Assembly (NCBI GenBank): GCA_905250115.1
Contig: CAJNOI010000291.1
Coordinates: 1 to 64,000 of the forward strand
Source: Adineta steineri
Lineage: Eukaryota > Rotifera > Eurotatoria > Adinetida > Adinetidae
Length of the DNA: 64,000 nucleotides
Direction of reading: 5' to 3'
Below are positions 10,584 to 22,402 of this stretch, piece by piece. Numbering within the stretch: position 1 is the stretch's first letter; every line of letters begins with the position of its first letter. A program made the position numbers and the translations under genes. A model generated the notes under the pieces. That model worked only from the letters and a program-made list of their open reading frames with translations, was not told where the DNA came from and did not search any database.

Positions 10584-10990
10584 GTCTCCTAAAGAAAAAA
10601 ACTGTTATAAATAAAATAAGTGCTATCATTCGATATTATTGTAACGATACTTGTCCCTTCCTTATTATATCTTCTCATTTGATATATTGCCTTTATCTAT
10701 TTTTTCTGATGGATGAGTATATAAGTGTATGCTTTGTATGAAAATAATGCGATTTCAGATAAGAAGAAATATAATCCTATCAACACTAACACTTCTTCTA
10801 TCAGAAATTGTCACAAATATCTTCTTCATCTCTATTCGATTCAATGCTTTAAATAACAAAAATTATAAACCATCATATTAATTGATATATTAAATCTGAT
10901 AGTTTAGTGTTAATAGAAAAAAACAGTTCTAATCGATTGAACACTTTATATAATTAACCAGATGTATTTAATTATTCTAGTTTTATTTTG

Positions 10991-12196
10991 TTATAATTTC
11001 GATTGATTGTTTCTATTATTCATTACTACAAGATCATTTTTTATAATATCTTCAATAGTTCGACAACCACATAACATCATAGCTAATTGAAATTCTTTTT
11101 TCAATATTTCCATCACATTCTGTGCACCTTGTGCTCCATTTACTGCTAAACCCCATAGAATTGGTCGTCCAATAAGTACTGCTTTTGCACCTAATGCAAC
11201 AGCTTTTAAAATATCTGTTCCTCGTCGTATGCCACCATCAATATAAACATCGATTTTATGTTTTTCATTTCTTATAGCATTCATAATATCTGGTAGAGCA
11301 TCAATAGTACTCAAACATGTATCCAATTGTCTTCCACCATGATTCGAAACAATAATTCCTTGTATACCTTGTTTAATAGCTTCACGAGCATCATCTGGAT
11401 GAATAATACCTTTGATAATTAGAGGTAACGATGTAATTGACTGTATCCATTTAAGATCTTTCCATGATAATGATGAATCAATTGGTACTGTATTACGATA
11501 AGCTTTAGCAAATTCACTATCATAATCATGGTCATCAATGAGATTTTCAGTTTGAATACCATTTGGTAAAGAAAAATTATTGCGAACATCACATTCTCTA
11601 TTACCTAAATGACAATGATCAACCGTTAAAACTAAAGCTTTATAACCACATTTTTCAGCACGTTCAATTAGTTTTTGTGAATGTTGACGATTTTTTAATA
11701 CATACAATTGATACCAAAGTTGAGAAGTACTTTGAGGATAATTTGTTTTAATGTGTCGACGATGTTCTTCAGCAATTAATTCCATACGTGTTGATGCAGT
11801 CGTACTAACACACATAATTGTTGAACAAGCAACAGCTGCTCGAACGGTTGCTAATTCTCCATGTTCATTATTGGCCAATCGATGTAAAGCTGTCGGGGCA
11901 ATAATACATGGAAATGAAATTATCGTTGTAGAATTTAAAAGTTGTGTTTGACAATTTATTGAATTTTCTGTTGAATGAGATGATACATCAATGAGTATTT
12001 TTGGACGTAATTTTAATCGACGAAATCCTTGTAGATTATCATTTAATGTTAGCTGATCATCCGAACCAGTACTATAAAAATCATATATCATTTGTGGCAA
12101 TACTTGCTTTGCTTGTTGATGATAATCTTCAACATTCAATAGAGCTCGTGATGTTTTAGTTAAATATTTATTTGCTTTTTCTTCAATGTTTTCCAT
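10991..12196 (-). CDS. Peroxisomal FMN-dependent 2-hydroxyacid oxidase
   Basis: A 401-aa single-exon TIM-barrel enzyme of the glycolate/lactate oxidase family (human HAO1 is 370 aa). It oxidises a 2-hydroxyacid to the 2-oxoacid and reduces oxygen to hydrogen peroxide. Residues known to be catalytic or FMN-binding in the family are present: Tyr38 (MIYDFY), Tyr165 (YQLYV), Lys262 (LIIKG), His286 and Arg289 (SNHGGRQLD), and Arg344 (LIGRP). The protein ends in -SKL, a canonical PTS1 peroxisomal signal. In the segment VSTTASTRMELIA (130-142) the Trp usual in HAO1 and spinach glycolate oxidase (SSWATSS) is Thr, so substrate preference may differ from glycolate. It could be native or acquired; the sequence alone does not decide. 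Confidence 0.9.
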   Translation of the reverse strand: MENIEEKANKYLTKTSRALLNVEDYHQQAKQVLPQMIYDFYSTGSDDQLTLNDNLQGFRRLKLRPKILIDVSSHSTENSINCQTQLLNSTTIISFPCIIAPTALHRLANNEHGELATVRAAVACSTIMCVSTTASTRMELIAEEHRRHIKTNYPQSTSQLWYQLYVLKNRQHSQKLIERAEKCGYKALVLTVDHCHLGNRECDVRNNFSLPNGIQTENLIDDHDYDSEFAKAYRNTVPIDSSLSWKDLKWIQSITSLPLIIKGIIHPDDAREAIKQGIQGIIVSNHGGRQLDTCLSTIDALPDIMNAIRNEKHKIDVYIDGGIRRGTDILKAVALGAKAVLIGRPILWGLAVNGAQGAQNVMEILKKEFQLAMMLCGCRTIEDIIKNDLVVMNNRNNQSKL

Positions 12197-14389
12197 TGTC
12201 GTCTATTTGTTTTGTATATAAAAAAAACTTATTTTTCTTTTCTCTAACAACAAAAATAAAGTGCATCATCAATTTTGATTTTCTCTTTCTTTCTTATCTC
12301 TACAAAACAAAGCAACACACATGAAGATAAGAAATATTTATATAAAAATGAAAAAAAAACAATCGGCTCTTTCGTTTTCTCCTGTGATTCATAATATAAT
12401 TTCTATTGTTCTTTACAGTTATGTCTTTATACATCATTATTTCTCAAATAATCGATATGAAATTTTCAATAAGCATATAAAAACAAAATAGGCACCAATA
12501 TTTATATACCATGAGTCGTATATATTTTGCAAATGTCTTGTGAATTTATATATTGGTTTACAATGTTTTATTGAGATGAATTATATATAGTCACGTACAT
12601 AAAACAAAATAGTAAATCAGTCCTTATCAAATATTGTTATATTACCATTCATATATATATTTCTTTTTCTTCATCTTCTTATATTTTTATCGATACAGGA
12701 TGATAATAATGTCAATACATTTAATAGAATTCTATTTACGAAAGTATGTTTAGTTTATTTTAAGTAATTTTGTCTATCTTTATATCTTCCTCTTCTTCTT
12801 TTCTTGTCAACGATGTAAAAATCAGACGAGAAAAAGACTATCTTGGATGTCGTCAATGTTGCTCTCATCTGACAAAGAAGCAGAACAGGATTAAAGGTAT
12901 TCGTAATAATTGTAGACAGTAAACTTGAGAGAGACATGCATCAGTTTAATGACAATCCTGTTTTACGTCTTCTTTTCTCTTCAATTAAGACCTTTTTTTT
13001 ATTATTCTCTCATCCAACATTTATGTAAACAACTACCACGTGTTCAAAAAGTAAGAACAGAAGAATAAGGAGAATAAAAGGAGGATTGAAATCCAAATAT
13101 TATACTGATCATCGTAGTTTTCTATCAAAGAAGGTACAGTAATACTTACAGATTTTTAATGATTTTTAATTAATATTTTTATACGATATTATTCAATTTA
13201 TTTATTAAGAAATTAAAATTTTCATAAAATTTTTTCATCAATATCGACTTTATTTTAGAAACATGTACAGTTTGTTAAAATATAGTTTTTGTTATATTAA
13301 GGTTGGGAACTACAAAAGGAAGGATTGTTTATTCAACCAGCTGATGCTGTTTATTCGACCTTACTTGTCTCTCTTTGAATTTAATGTGAGTCACAGGTGG
13401 TATACTAACTACATATAAATGACACTACTCTGTTTCACATCCGACATACTAACGAAAAAAATTCTCATCGTATATCTTATTCATCTTCTGGTAGTAACTT
13501 ATTATCAAAAGAGATCACATTTAGTTCTAAGTTGTAAATTAAAGATATTTACAAATTAATTGAATGTATTGACAACATAAAACTGAGTATATTCAATTTT
13601 TTAAAAGCATGTAATAATATTTGTTTGTTCTAACTAGTTGGCAAACGAAATCTATTTTGATTACTAACATAAATAAAACAGGAGTAAATAGACCGGCCAA
13701 GATATAAAACTTCCCGAATGTTTTAATAATTTATTAGGTATGTTCTGTTTAAACGACCGGATGTATGAAAGGAAGGAATATAAAAACTTTCATATAACCA
13801 TCGTTTTATTTTGAATAAAAAAAATGTATTTGAACATCATTTCCTAACGTTAACATAAAGGAAATCATTTTTGCTTAGCGCGCATCAAGTGTAAATCAAT
13901 AAAAAACCTAATTGTTAAGTTAAAATATTAATATTCGAGTAGATTATTCTTTTTTGTTAAATTAATAAACTACAATTGATCGGTAAGAAATTTCATTATT
14001 AAGTAATTTATTATAAAGAAAAAGTAATTCTAAAATGTCAAATCAAAGTTTCTATACTTCGGTGATGCACAGGATGATCAGAAAGATAGTTCTTTTGCAA
14101 ATTAGTCAGTTTTACTGTTACATTAACATGCTATTATCGAATATTCGTTGAGTTTTTCTGTGCACTGATGCTTCCTTTATTCTTAAAAACATGTTATCCG
14201 GAAGAAAAACAACACAGTTCGTATATAGTTTATCTAACATAACTAATGATGAAAAATAATTGCTATCAAACTATCATACTATAGTCAAAATTTATTTACA
14301 TAAGATAGGAAACTACATACACACTGTACTCGTTAACAGATAACCACTCTGTGCAATAAGCTCCCTTTTTCTCCACATGTCGAGTGGAT

Positions 14390-14435
14390 GATGCGAATAT
14401 ATTTGTCGAAAATGTCACAAATATATTTCAGCATC
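14390..14435. repeat. Small hairpin
   Basis: GATGCGAATATATTTGT and ACAAATATATTTCAGCATC pair around a 10-base loop, with a short bulge near the base. No function is known. Confidence 0.4.
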
Positions 14436-14619
14436 ATCATTGGTATCATCACCATCAATCATATCTACGTTATTCATCATTACTGTGTAAGCTGCCATCT
14501 CACTGTATATACGCGATAAGCTCACGCAAATGGACATAAATATTGAAGTTAGAAAGATTCTGAATTTATGGAATTATTTTGATTTTTAAGGCTATCAGTA
14601 AAATATAAAGAAGCTGGAT

Positions 14620-14648
14620 GATGATATCATATAAAGTATGATATCATC
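14620..14648. repeat. Perfect 11-bp inverted repeat
   Basis: GATGATATCAT (14620-14630) is the exact reverse complement of ATGATATCATC (14638-14648), with a 7-base spacer. The core palindrome recurs near 14790. No function is known. Confidence 0.4.
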
Positions 14649-15935
14649 TCAGATATCTCTCTCTTCTTTCTCTGTTGTTAACTGTAGAATGCGTATTTGA
14701 TAAATTAAAATAAACCGTTAGATAGCGAACGTATGCGTCGCACGCCACCATTTCTCTCTCTCTTCCTATCTATTCTCGAACCTTAACAGGTATGATATCA
14801 TATTTAAATCACCTTCACACTCTCAGCCATCGCTCTCTCAAGACAGAGAAAAAAGAAAAAAGGACGACCAGAAAAAAAAACAAAAAAAGCTTTATTGATA
14901 CAATAACTGTGCAATAAAATTTTTCACTTTGTTATTCACCAATCTTTATTGAACAAAACTGATATAGTGAGTTATTAGTTTATAATAATTTATATAGAAA
15001 ACTACATTTTTTTATGTGATGAATATCTCATCGTGTATATTCCAAGAACAAAAAAGAATCGAATGAATATAAATGAAAAAAATAATAAGAAGACGAACGC
15101 ATATGAATGCAAAAACAAAAAGGAGTGAAGCATACCATAAGCACATATCATCACGCGTAAGCTATATCATAAAAGATGAAATGTACAAAACATCCAAAAT
15201 ATATGGAAGATAGAGTGGGATGTATGTGTGTGAGAAAGAGGGGAAGTGAGAGGAGTATGAATGCAAGCAGATGCATGAAAGAGAAAAGAAAGTATATCAT
15301 GTCCAGTGGACATGACGTTTTACTTTGCATTTAAATATTAGCCCATAAAATTACATTTTATTTCTTCTTGTTATTCTTTTAGATAACAACTGAAAATTAT
15401 CTATATAATATTTTACATAGTCTTTTCTTACTTAATAATAATTCAAATTTCTTTCATCCAGTTAACTTTTATAGCCAATAGTAATATTGACTGACATTAT
15501 CTACATGAAAAAAAAAGACTTCGAATAAAACTCTACCAATAACGGATAAATCAGTCCATTCAATCGAACTGAGGTAGAAACATTAAAATTTCTTAATGTA
15601 CCGGTATTTATTCTCTACCCTGTACATATGTAATTATCGAAAAGGTAAAAGTCTCAGAATAAACGCATATATCATACTTGATACAGGTATAAATACTTTG
15701 TGCAAATATTGAAACTTTATCCACGCGTCTCTATACAATGATGAAGTATTGATATTACTTTACAGTCATAATATTTGAATATTAGCTTTCTCTCATTCAA
15801 GCGATAGACTATCGAACTATTACTATATTTAAAATATCTTAGAAAAATTGGTGAGAATATAACAGACATAAACCGTACTTTTTATTGATTAAGATTCATT
15901 TGAAAATATATCGTTTTTTTATTTATTTAGGTGCA

Positions 15936-16895
15936 ATGCGAATTAAAACTTGTTATGTTTATATGACCGTATTAATGATTCAAGCTGGATTACTTATCTA
16001 TTATAAAAATAAATATGATGCAGCTTATGCTTTTTTAAATATTTCATATATCGATACATTCTGGCATCCAAATGAGATTACATCGATTGTTCATCCTAAG
16101 CGAGTGCCTGAAGTATCGTTCAATCGTAGTTTTGTCGTGGCTATGGTTTGTTGTCGAGATGTCGCTAGATTTTTACCACATTTTCGTCAAAATATCGAAA
16201 CTATTTTGACAATTTTCAAAGATTATCGTTTACTTTTGGGTGAATCCGATTCAATAGATGATACATTACCTTATCTAAATAAATGGTCGTCGACGAATTC
16301 AAAAGTACTTACTTATACTTATGGTAATTTAACAAAGACGTACTCAACACGACGTTCTGATCGAATAGCTTATTGTCGAAATCATTTATTGAATACAATT
16401 CGTGAAAAACAATGGATTTCTCAAGCACAATTTCTTCTTATTCTTGATGCTGACATCAATGCTAATCCGATTCTTTCTCTCGATAATTTTCTTACTAACT
16501 TCCATTACAATCTAAATGAATGGGGTGCAATGACAGCATCTCAAACTATACGTTATTATGATATTTGGGCACTTCGATCAACAGTCGTTAATTACGATTG
16601 TTGGAAAGAAGTATCAAAATATCCACAATATTCTAATCTTGCTTCTAAAATCTATATTGATGTACATACTAAACCTATTCCAAAAGATTACAATCTCATT
16701 CCTGTGCAGTCAGCTTTTGGTGGCTTTGCAATTTATCAAACGCGTTATTTGACTAATTGTATATATAATTCATCCGATAATGAGTCAGTTTATGGAAAAT
16801 GTGAACATGTATCATTTAATGAATGTGTTAATCGTAATGGTGGAAAAATATTTGTTAATCCAGCATTTCAGAATTCGGATGGATTACCCACTTAA
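15936..16895 (+). CDS. Putative Golgi type II glycosyltransferase (GT-A, DxD)
   Basis: A 319-aa protein from the first ATG; the open frame extends 17 codons upstream without an ATG. A T-rich tract ending in AG directly before the start suggests that a 5' exon or UTR intron is possible. Residues about 4-23 are a single signal-anchor TM. The lumenal domain has RSDRIAYCRNHLL (140-152), the probable metal-binding DAD of LLILDADIN (171-173), WGAMTAS...YYDIWALR, QSAFGGFAIY and CEHVSFN near the C-terminus. The order (R-YxRN, then DxD, then YD-W-R, then acceptor-side Cys/His block) resembles CAP59/Mnn9-type mannosyltransferases, which act on glycans or polysaccharides in the Golgi. The family assignment is by motif resemblance only; donor and acceptor are unknown. 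Confidence 0.6.
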   Translation: MRIKTCYVYMTVLMIQAGLLIYYKNKYDAAYAFLNISYIDTFWHPNEITSIVHPKRVPEVSFNRSFVVAMVCCRDVARFLPHFRQNIETILTIFKDYRLLLGESDSIDDTLPYLNKWSSTNSKVLTYTYGNLTKTYSTRRSDRIAYCRNHLLNTIREKQWISQAQFLLILDADINANPILSLDNFLTNFHYNLNEWGAMTASQTIRYYDIWALRSTVVNYDCWKEVSKYPQYSNLASKIYIDVHTKPIPKDYNLIPVQSAFGGFAIYQTRYLTNCIYNSSDNESVYGKCEHVSFNECVNRNGGKIFVNPAFQNSDGLPT

Positions 16896-17486
16896 CTATA
16901 GATTAGTCATATCTATAAGAGAGCCTTTTCAGTCAAGTTATAAATCTGGTCTTCATTTTTATACTTTTCTACTACATACACGTACAAATCATGTTAATTT
17001 TTCGATAGACTTGAGAATCATCCTATAAACATGCAGAACACTTCAATAAAATAATGTTGTTATTTTTTAATTTTATATCGAATTATGGATTTAAAAGAAG
17101 CATAACAAGATTTCAGATTATAATACATCAGGAATAATTCAAAGTGATGAACAAAAAATGATTAGTTATTAATATTAGACACATCATTTAAGTCAAATAT
17201 TATACCGCTAGGTCACGTATCATAAAAAAAAATATTAGAACATATTTATTAATGAAAATTACCAAAACATATTTTTTTTATCTTTTAACTACAAATAATC
17301 TCGTATATTTTTTTTTGCGTCCTTATATTTTACCTATTCATATATTATGTTATTAGTTTGTATTGATGATAAATGTATTCACTGAATCGTATCAAATATT
17401 GGCTTGTTTTGTTTCTTTTTTTCTTGCCTTTTCTTTAATGTATTAAAGTATACATGCGTTTTTTTTCTTATTAAAGTATTATAAAC
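16896..17486. other. Spacer, nothing recognised
   Basis: AT-rich spacer between two same-strand genes. No motif or credible frame is seen. Confidence 0.5.
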
Positions 17487-19009
17487 ATGTCTATAGTACC
17501 AAACGGTCGAGGAGAATGTTCGGTTTGTGGTAAAGACAAAATCACATACGAATGTAAAGGATGTGCAAATGATTTTTGTTATAAACATTTATCCGAACAT
17601 CGTCAAATCTTTATTGAACAATTAGTTGAAGTTGACAGTAATCGTGATCAATGTCGAACTATTGTTATTCAACGAAGAGATGATTTACCAAATCATTTAG
17701 TAATGCAACAAATTTCTAAATGGGAAATTGATGCAATTAAACGAATAAAACAAACAGCTGAAGATTGTCGAAATATATTTATGGAACAAGCAACAGCTTG
17801 TTTTAATGAAATTGAAATAAAATTAAATAAATTAAATAATGATATTATTGTAACTCGAGAAGAAAATGAATTTAATGAAATTGTTTTAGAAGCTCTTCGA
17901 ACAAAATTAAATAAAATCGTTGAAGAACTTGCTACTGCACCAAATGTTACAATTCGTCAAGATTCATCTACATTTATTAATAAAATTTATATTATTTCAT
18001 CAACTGGTAAGTTAATTTATTAGATTTAAATTGATATAAAAATGATTTATTTTAAGGAGCTGAAATTTCTGTTCTTGCACAAGCACGAACACCGGCGTCT
18101 GCTGTAAGTTACAATTCGAAATATGTTCAAAATGCAGTTACTATTGCTGGAGGAAATGGTCAAGGACGTGGATTAAATCAGCTTATACTTCCTGAAGGTG
18201 TATTTGTTGATGAAGATAATTCAGTATATGTTGCTGATTCTGGTAATCATCGAATTTTAAAATGGCAATATGGAGATAAAAATGGTCAAGTTGTTGCTGG
18301 TGGGAATGGTAAAGGAAATCGAAATGATCAATTAGATGGACCCATATGTGTTGTTGTTGATAAAAAAAGCAATTCTCTTATTATTTCTGATTTGGGTAAT
18401 CGAAGAGTTGTACGATGGCCTCGTATACCAAATTCTACAGGACAAACTATTATACCCGATATTAAATGTTCTAGTTTAGCAATAGATAGTATTGGACAAC
18501 TTTATGCTGCTAATTGGAAAAAACATGAAGTTCGACGATGGAAAATAGGAGATAAAGATGGTATTCTTGTTGCTGGAGGAAACGGACAAGGAAATAGTTT
18601 GAATCAACTTGATTGTCCTAGTCATATTTTTGTTGATAGTGATAATTCTGTTTATATATCAGATTATTCAAATCATCGTGTAGTTAAATGGTTGAAAGGT
18701 GGACGAGAAGGTATTATTATTGCTGGTCAAAAAGGTTTAGGAAGTAGTCTTGCACAATTATCTCATCCACAAGGAATTGCTATTGATCAATTCGATCAAA
18801 TTTATATTGCAGACTGTGATAATCATCGTGTAGTACGTTTAAGTAAAGGAGATACACAAGGAACTATTATTGCTGGTGGAAAAGGTCAAGGTGATCAACC
18901 ACAACAATTAAATACTCCTATTGGTATAGCATTAGATAGACAAGGTCATCTTTATGTTGTTGATTCAGAAAATCATCGAGTACAAAAATATCAACTTACA
19001 ACTAATTAA
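17487..19009 (+). CDS. B-box / coiled-coil / NHL-repeat (TRIM-NHL-like) protein
   Basis: Two exons, 17487-18006 and 18057-19009, with a 50-bp intron (GTAAG...TTTTAAG). Splicing restores the frame and gives 490 aa. Residues 11-38 form a zinc-binding B-box (Cys11, Cys14, Cys23, Cys26, Cys31, His34, His38). Residues about 60-155 are a Lys/Glu/Ile-rich coiled coil. Residues about 195-490 hold six NHL repeats with AGG-G-G...QL--P-G--VD---VYV-DS-NHR pattern; the third is degenerate. This is the TRIM-NHL layout without a RING, so it probably scaffolds or binds ligand rather than acting as an E3 ligase itself. Such RING-less B-box/NHL proteins are numerous in bdelloids. The partner is unknown. Confidence 0.85.
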
Positions 19010-19781
19010 ATGCACTGATCTTATCCATTAAATTTTTTTTATGAACATTTATTTTTAGCCCAAAACAAAAAAATTTTTTTTTTAGAAGAAGAAACAAATA
19101 AATTCTTGCTTTTTTTACCAGTTTAATTAACAAAGGAAAATAAACGAACACCATTTTATTTTCTTATAAATATTAAAAAAAATAACATCAATTTGTTCTA
19201 TATATTTTTTTTGATATTTATCGATATTAATTTTCATTGTGTGACTGTGTATGCTCATTCAATCGGAACAGATATATACCTTTTTTTTCTCTTTCGTATG
19301 TTTAGTTAGGCACATGTTTGCTAGAGAGTAATAGCAATTAGAAAAGTAAATGTTTATAATTATGATAATGAAAAATACATTTACAAATAATTGTGACAAT
19401 TTTGAATTTATTTCGAAATATGAAGAACTTAATCTTTTTTATTAGAAAATTTGAAAAAATGTATATGTCATTACGGTCTGCTTACGTTAGCAAAATTTTT
19501 CTTGTGTTTTGGTTGACAATGCAAACTAAAAAGAAAACTGTCAATAAAGCACCTATAATACGTCAACATCTGCGCACATCTTCAGTATCACTTCTGATAA
19601 TAAAAAAAAGTAGACCAACTCTTTTGCACGATCATCATTCAATTTCTTTATTTTTGCTTTATGAATAAATTCTTATCAGTTACTTTTATCAACTATTCTT
19701 TTTTTCTTCTCATGTTTTATCGTAGTATATATACATTTTGAAACATATTCATTGACTAAATCTATTCACATTTTTATTAGA
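19010..19781. other. Spacer, nothing recognised
   Basis: AT-rich with poly-T and poly-A runs. A 91-codon open frame at about 19393-19668 has no recognisable feature. The T-rich tract ending in TAG directly before 19782 could be a 5'-UTR splice acceptor. Confidence 0.5.
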
Positions 19782-20330
19782 ATGAAAGCAATCATCATTT
19801 TATGCATTTGTCTATTTGGTATCATTAGTCAAGTTAATTCTAATGCATCAACAGGAATTATTCAAAAAGAAAAACTAGGTGATTATGATGTTAAAAAAAA
19901 AGTTATAATGACACCGGTAAGCAATGAATCATACTTTATTTATTCTTATATCTATATTTAGGATGCTCCAAAACCTATTGGACCATATAATCAAGCCATT
20001 CAAACTAATTATCTTCTTTATTTAAGTGGTCAAATTGGAATTGATCCTAGAACAGGTCAATTAGTATCAGATGATGTTCGAAATCAAACTCAACAAGTAT
20101 TTCGTAATATACAAGCTGTTTTAAATGCAGCTGGATCAGATTTAACTCAAGTAGCACGTTGTCTTGTTCTCTTAACTGATATGGAAGATTTTCAAGCAGT
20201 AAATACAATTTATGCATCATTTTTTTCTTCAATGGAAAATTATCCAGCTCGAACAACTTTTGCTGTTAAAACATTACCAGCAAGTGCTAAAGTCGAAATT
20301 GAATGTACAGCATTTTCAAAAAAAGAATAA
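19782..20330 (+). CDS. RidA-family protein with predicted signal peptide
   Basis: Two exons, 19782-19916 and 19962-20330, with a 45-bp intron (GTAAGC...TATTTAG). The product is 167 aa. Residues about 40-167 are a complete Rid/YjgF/UK114 domain: PIGPYNQAI at its start, LYLSGQIGIDP, a QT-QVF-NI-AVL helix, PARTTF with the Arg that binds the substrate carboxylate in RidA, and VEIECTAF at the end. RidA deaminates reactive enamine/imine products of PLP enzymes such as threonine dehydratase. The first exon adds about 45 residues, beginning with a hydrophobic segment and VNSNA that looks like a cleavable signal peptide. Secretion or ER entry would be unusual for a family that is normally cytosolic or mitochondrial. 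The upstream open frame has no ATG before 19782. Confidence 0.88.
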
Positions 20331-21224
20331 TTATTTGTAATAGTATCTACATGTGATTTAAGAAATAAATATATGTTCACATGTTATGAGAAAGACTTGT
20401 TTATTTCAATGACTATATCACTCAAAATATATACATGGTCATTTAATAAAAGAACGAATATATTCAGATTATTCGTATAATGTGGTGATAATCAGTCAAC
20501 AGTTTTTGCTCTCATGAACATGACAACAAGAAAGAAATACACGACAACTTCGTGTGACATACAATAAATAAAGACATTCATAATTCATATCAAGCACGAT
20601 TATGAATGTAATCTTTAATGCAATAGTTTTGCTAGTAGACTATGTCATTATCTGTTCATATTGACTGGTCTTGCTGAAGATGCTTGATCGATTGCTTACA
20701 ATGATTTTAAAATTTTATTTAAATAAGAGACTTTCGTTTGTCATTCGTACATACTCCTTTCTATTTTGAAACTTATCGTATCGCAAGCGCTACAAAAAAA
20801 TTAAGCTGGTCTGATGGATTAAGTCATACTCGCAATAAGCATTTTTCTCATATAGATCATTTCGCCTTAACAATCAAAGAGTGTTGTAAACATCACATGA
20901 GTTTATTCTCTTTTTTTTCGTTCTGTCACCCCTGCATAAAGAAAGATATTTTCCGATTTATTTTTTTTTTCTTTTCTACCAAGACTATCTTTTTTTTCCT
21001 AATGCTCTAGTCGAAGTGGTATCATCGTGTACAACTAACGTTTCCAGTTGTTTTTCCTTTTCTTCACATCATTCCAGAGCACTTTTTTTCTCGTCGTTTC
21101 TAACTAGATTTTTTTTCTTTCCTTCCTTCCGTATGTAGTATGTCCTTGGCTGTTTTCCTCTTTCTTTCTTTCTTTCTTTTTACACTTACAGCTTGGCACA
21201 TTCTATAGATTGAAATGCACACAA
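20331..21224. other. Spacer with pyrimidine-rich tract
   Basis: No gene seen. Bases 21100-21182 are strongly T/C-rich and include a TTTC microsatellite (21161-21180), followed by CAG, which could be the polypyrimidine tract of a 5'-UTR intron for the arrestin gene. Confidence 0.45.
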
Positions 21225-22402
21225 ATGGGTAATATTACGCCATCATTATTATCTTCATTTAAAGTAAAATTTAATCGTGAGACACCATATGATTTTTATT
21301 TAAGTGGTGATCGAGTTCATGGTGTCATTGTAATTGTAACAAATGATAAAGACAATGATTTGAACTTTCGATACGGTCCTTTATATGTTGAACTCATTGG
21401 TGAATCAAAAGATGCTATAACAAATAATTATCAAGAAAGAATTCCAAATAATGCTCAAATATTCTTTCGAAAACGAGCACAAGTAATCAAATTACCTAAT
21501 GATAATCAACAACTGGTGAGATAATATTCATTTAGAAAAAAAAATTATTTTTTTTTTTCAAACAAAATATTTAATACAATTTTTATTTTTACAAATAGGA
21601 ATTAGTTATTCTTACTTTTATTTAGGAGACTAGCCATCGTCGAACATATAAATGGGTATTTGATGGTCTATTAGATTCCTCACTACCTTCATCATTACCA
21701 CATCATGACGATGGTGATCCGTATATTGGTTATTATGCTCGTGTGTATCTTTATCGTTCAAATATATCTCGAAAAGTTCCGTTTCTCGTCTACACTCCAA
21801 CTCCTATTCCATTCACAATTCGTCAATCGCTTCAGAACTATGCCATCGAAAGAAGTATACAACATGAAGATGTAACATTACGTGGTATTCTTTTAAATAA
21901 TGGTTTTATCGTACCCGGTCAGATTCATATACTACAAATTGAAATTCATAATCCAATGAAAGTAACAATTAAATCAATTCGAGCAATACTCAAACAATAT
22001 CGAAATATAACAGATGAAGAAACTGATTTCACTATTTTTTCTACTATTTTAACAGAATTTAAACCAAAAGGTTTCAATAATTCATATCATCAAGATACAT
22101 ACGAACTATTAATTCCATTAGAAAAATGTCAAGTTATGACACCAACATCATCGTATAAAAACGTACGATATGAACTTCATATACAATGTTCTATACATAG
22201 TTTATTTAATAGTCATTTTACATTAACATTACCTGTTATTTGTACTAGCGAACATCAACGAACATTAGAAATTATGGATGAATTAAAATCATTACCAGAA
22301 ATTCTGCAATATTTATCGATTGATGAAGAAAATTTACCACCGACTTATGAAGATTTTGTTACTAGTCAACCTTTGCCAAAATATGAAGATATTTGTCATT
22401 AA
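21225..22402 (+). CDS. Arrestin-domain-containing (ARRDC-like) adaptor
   Basis: Two exons, 21225-21515 and 21626-22402 (intron 110 bp, GTGAGA...TTTATTTAG), giving 355 aa. The first ATG in frame was used; the frame opens 15 bases earlier without an ATG. The N-terminal arrestin fold shows YLSGDRVHGVIVI and a strand ending in RTYKWVFDGLLD; the C-terminal arrestin fold follows (GFIVPGQIHILQIEI...VTIKSIRAILKQY). The tail has a PPxY motif (PPTY, 335-338) and a related LPKYED. In ARRDC proteins such motifs recruit WW domains of NEDD4-type ubiquitin ligases to membrane cargo, notably receptors. The next gene downstream encodes a seven-TM receptor, but co-function is not shown. Confidence 0.82.

Larger units (their letters stand above)
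9338..10990. other. Intergenic region holding a probable mobile-element remnant
   Basis: The first 480 bases show nothing beyond a weak 115-codon open frame. From about 9830 to 10590 the base composition changes and a long inverted repeat appears, listed separately. From 10590 to 10990 nothing is seen. Confidence 0.5.
12197..15935. other. 3.7-kb gene-poor region
   Basis: No convincing open frame. It contains short perfect hairpins (14390-14435, 14620-14648), a repeated ATGATATCAT palindrome (also near 14790), CT-rich tracts near 14750-14770 and a purine-rich stretch near 15200-15300. A T-rich tract ending in AG just before 15936 could be a splice acceptor, so a 5' exon of the downstream gene may lie here unseen. 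Confidence 0.5.

Noticed and set aside
19393..19668. 91-codon plus-strand frame
   Set aside because: No domain, poor composition and no link to neighbours.
20738..21010. 90-codon plus-strand frame rich in Phe and His
   Set aside because: Lies in T-rich sequence that is probably a 5' flank or polypyrimidine region; no domain seen.
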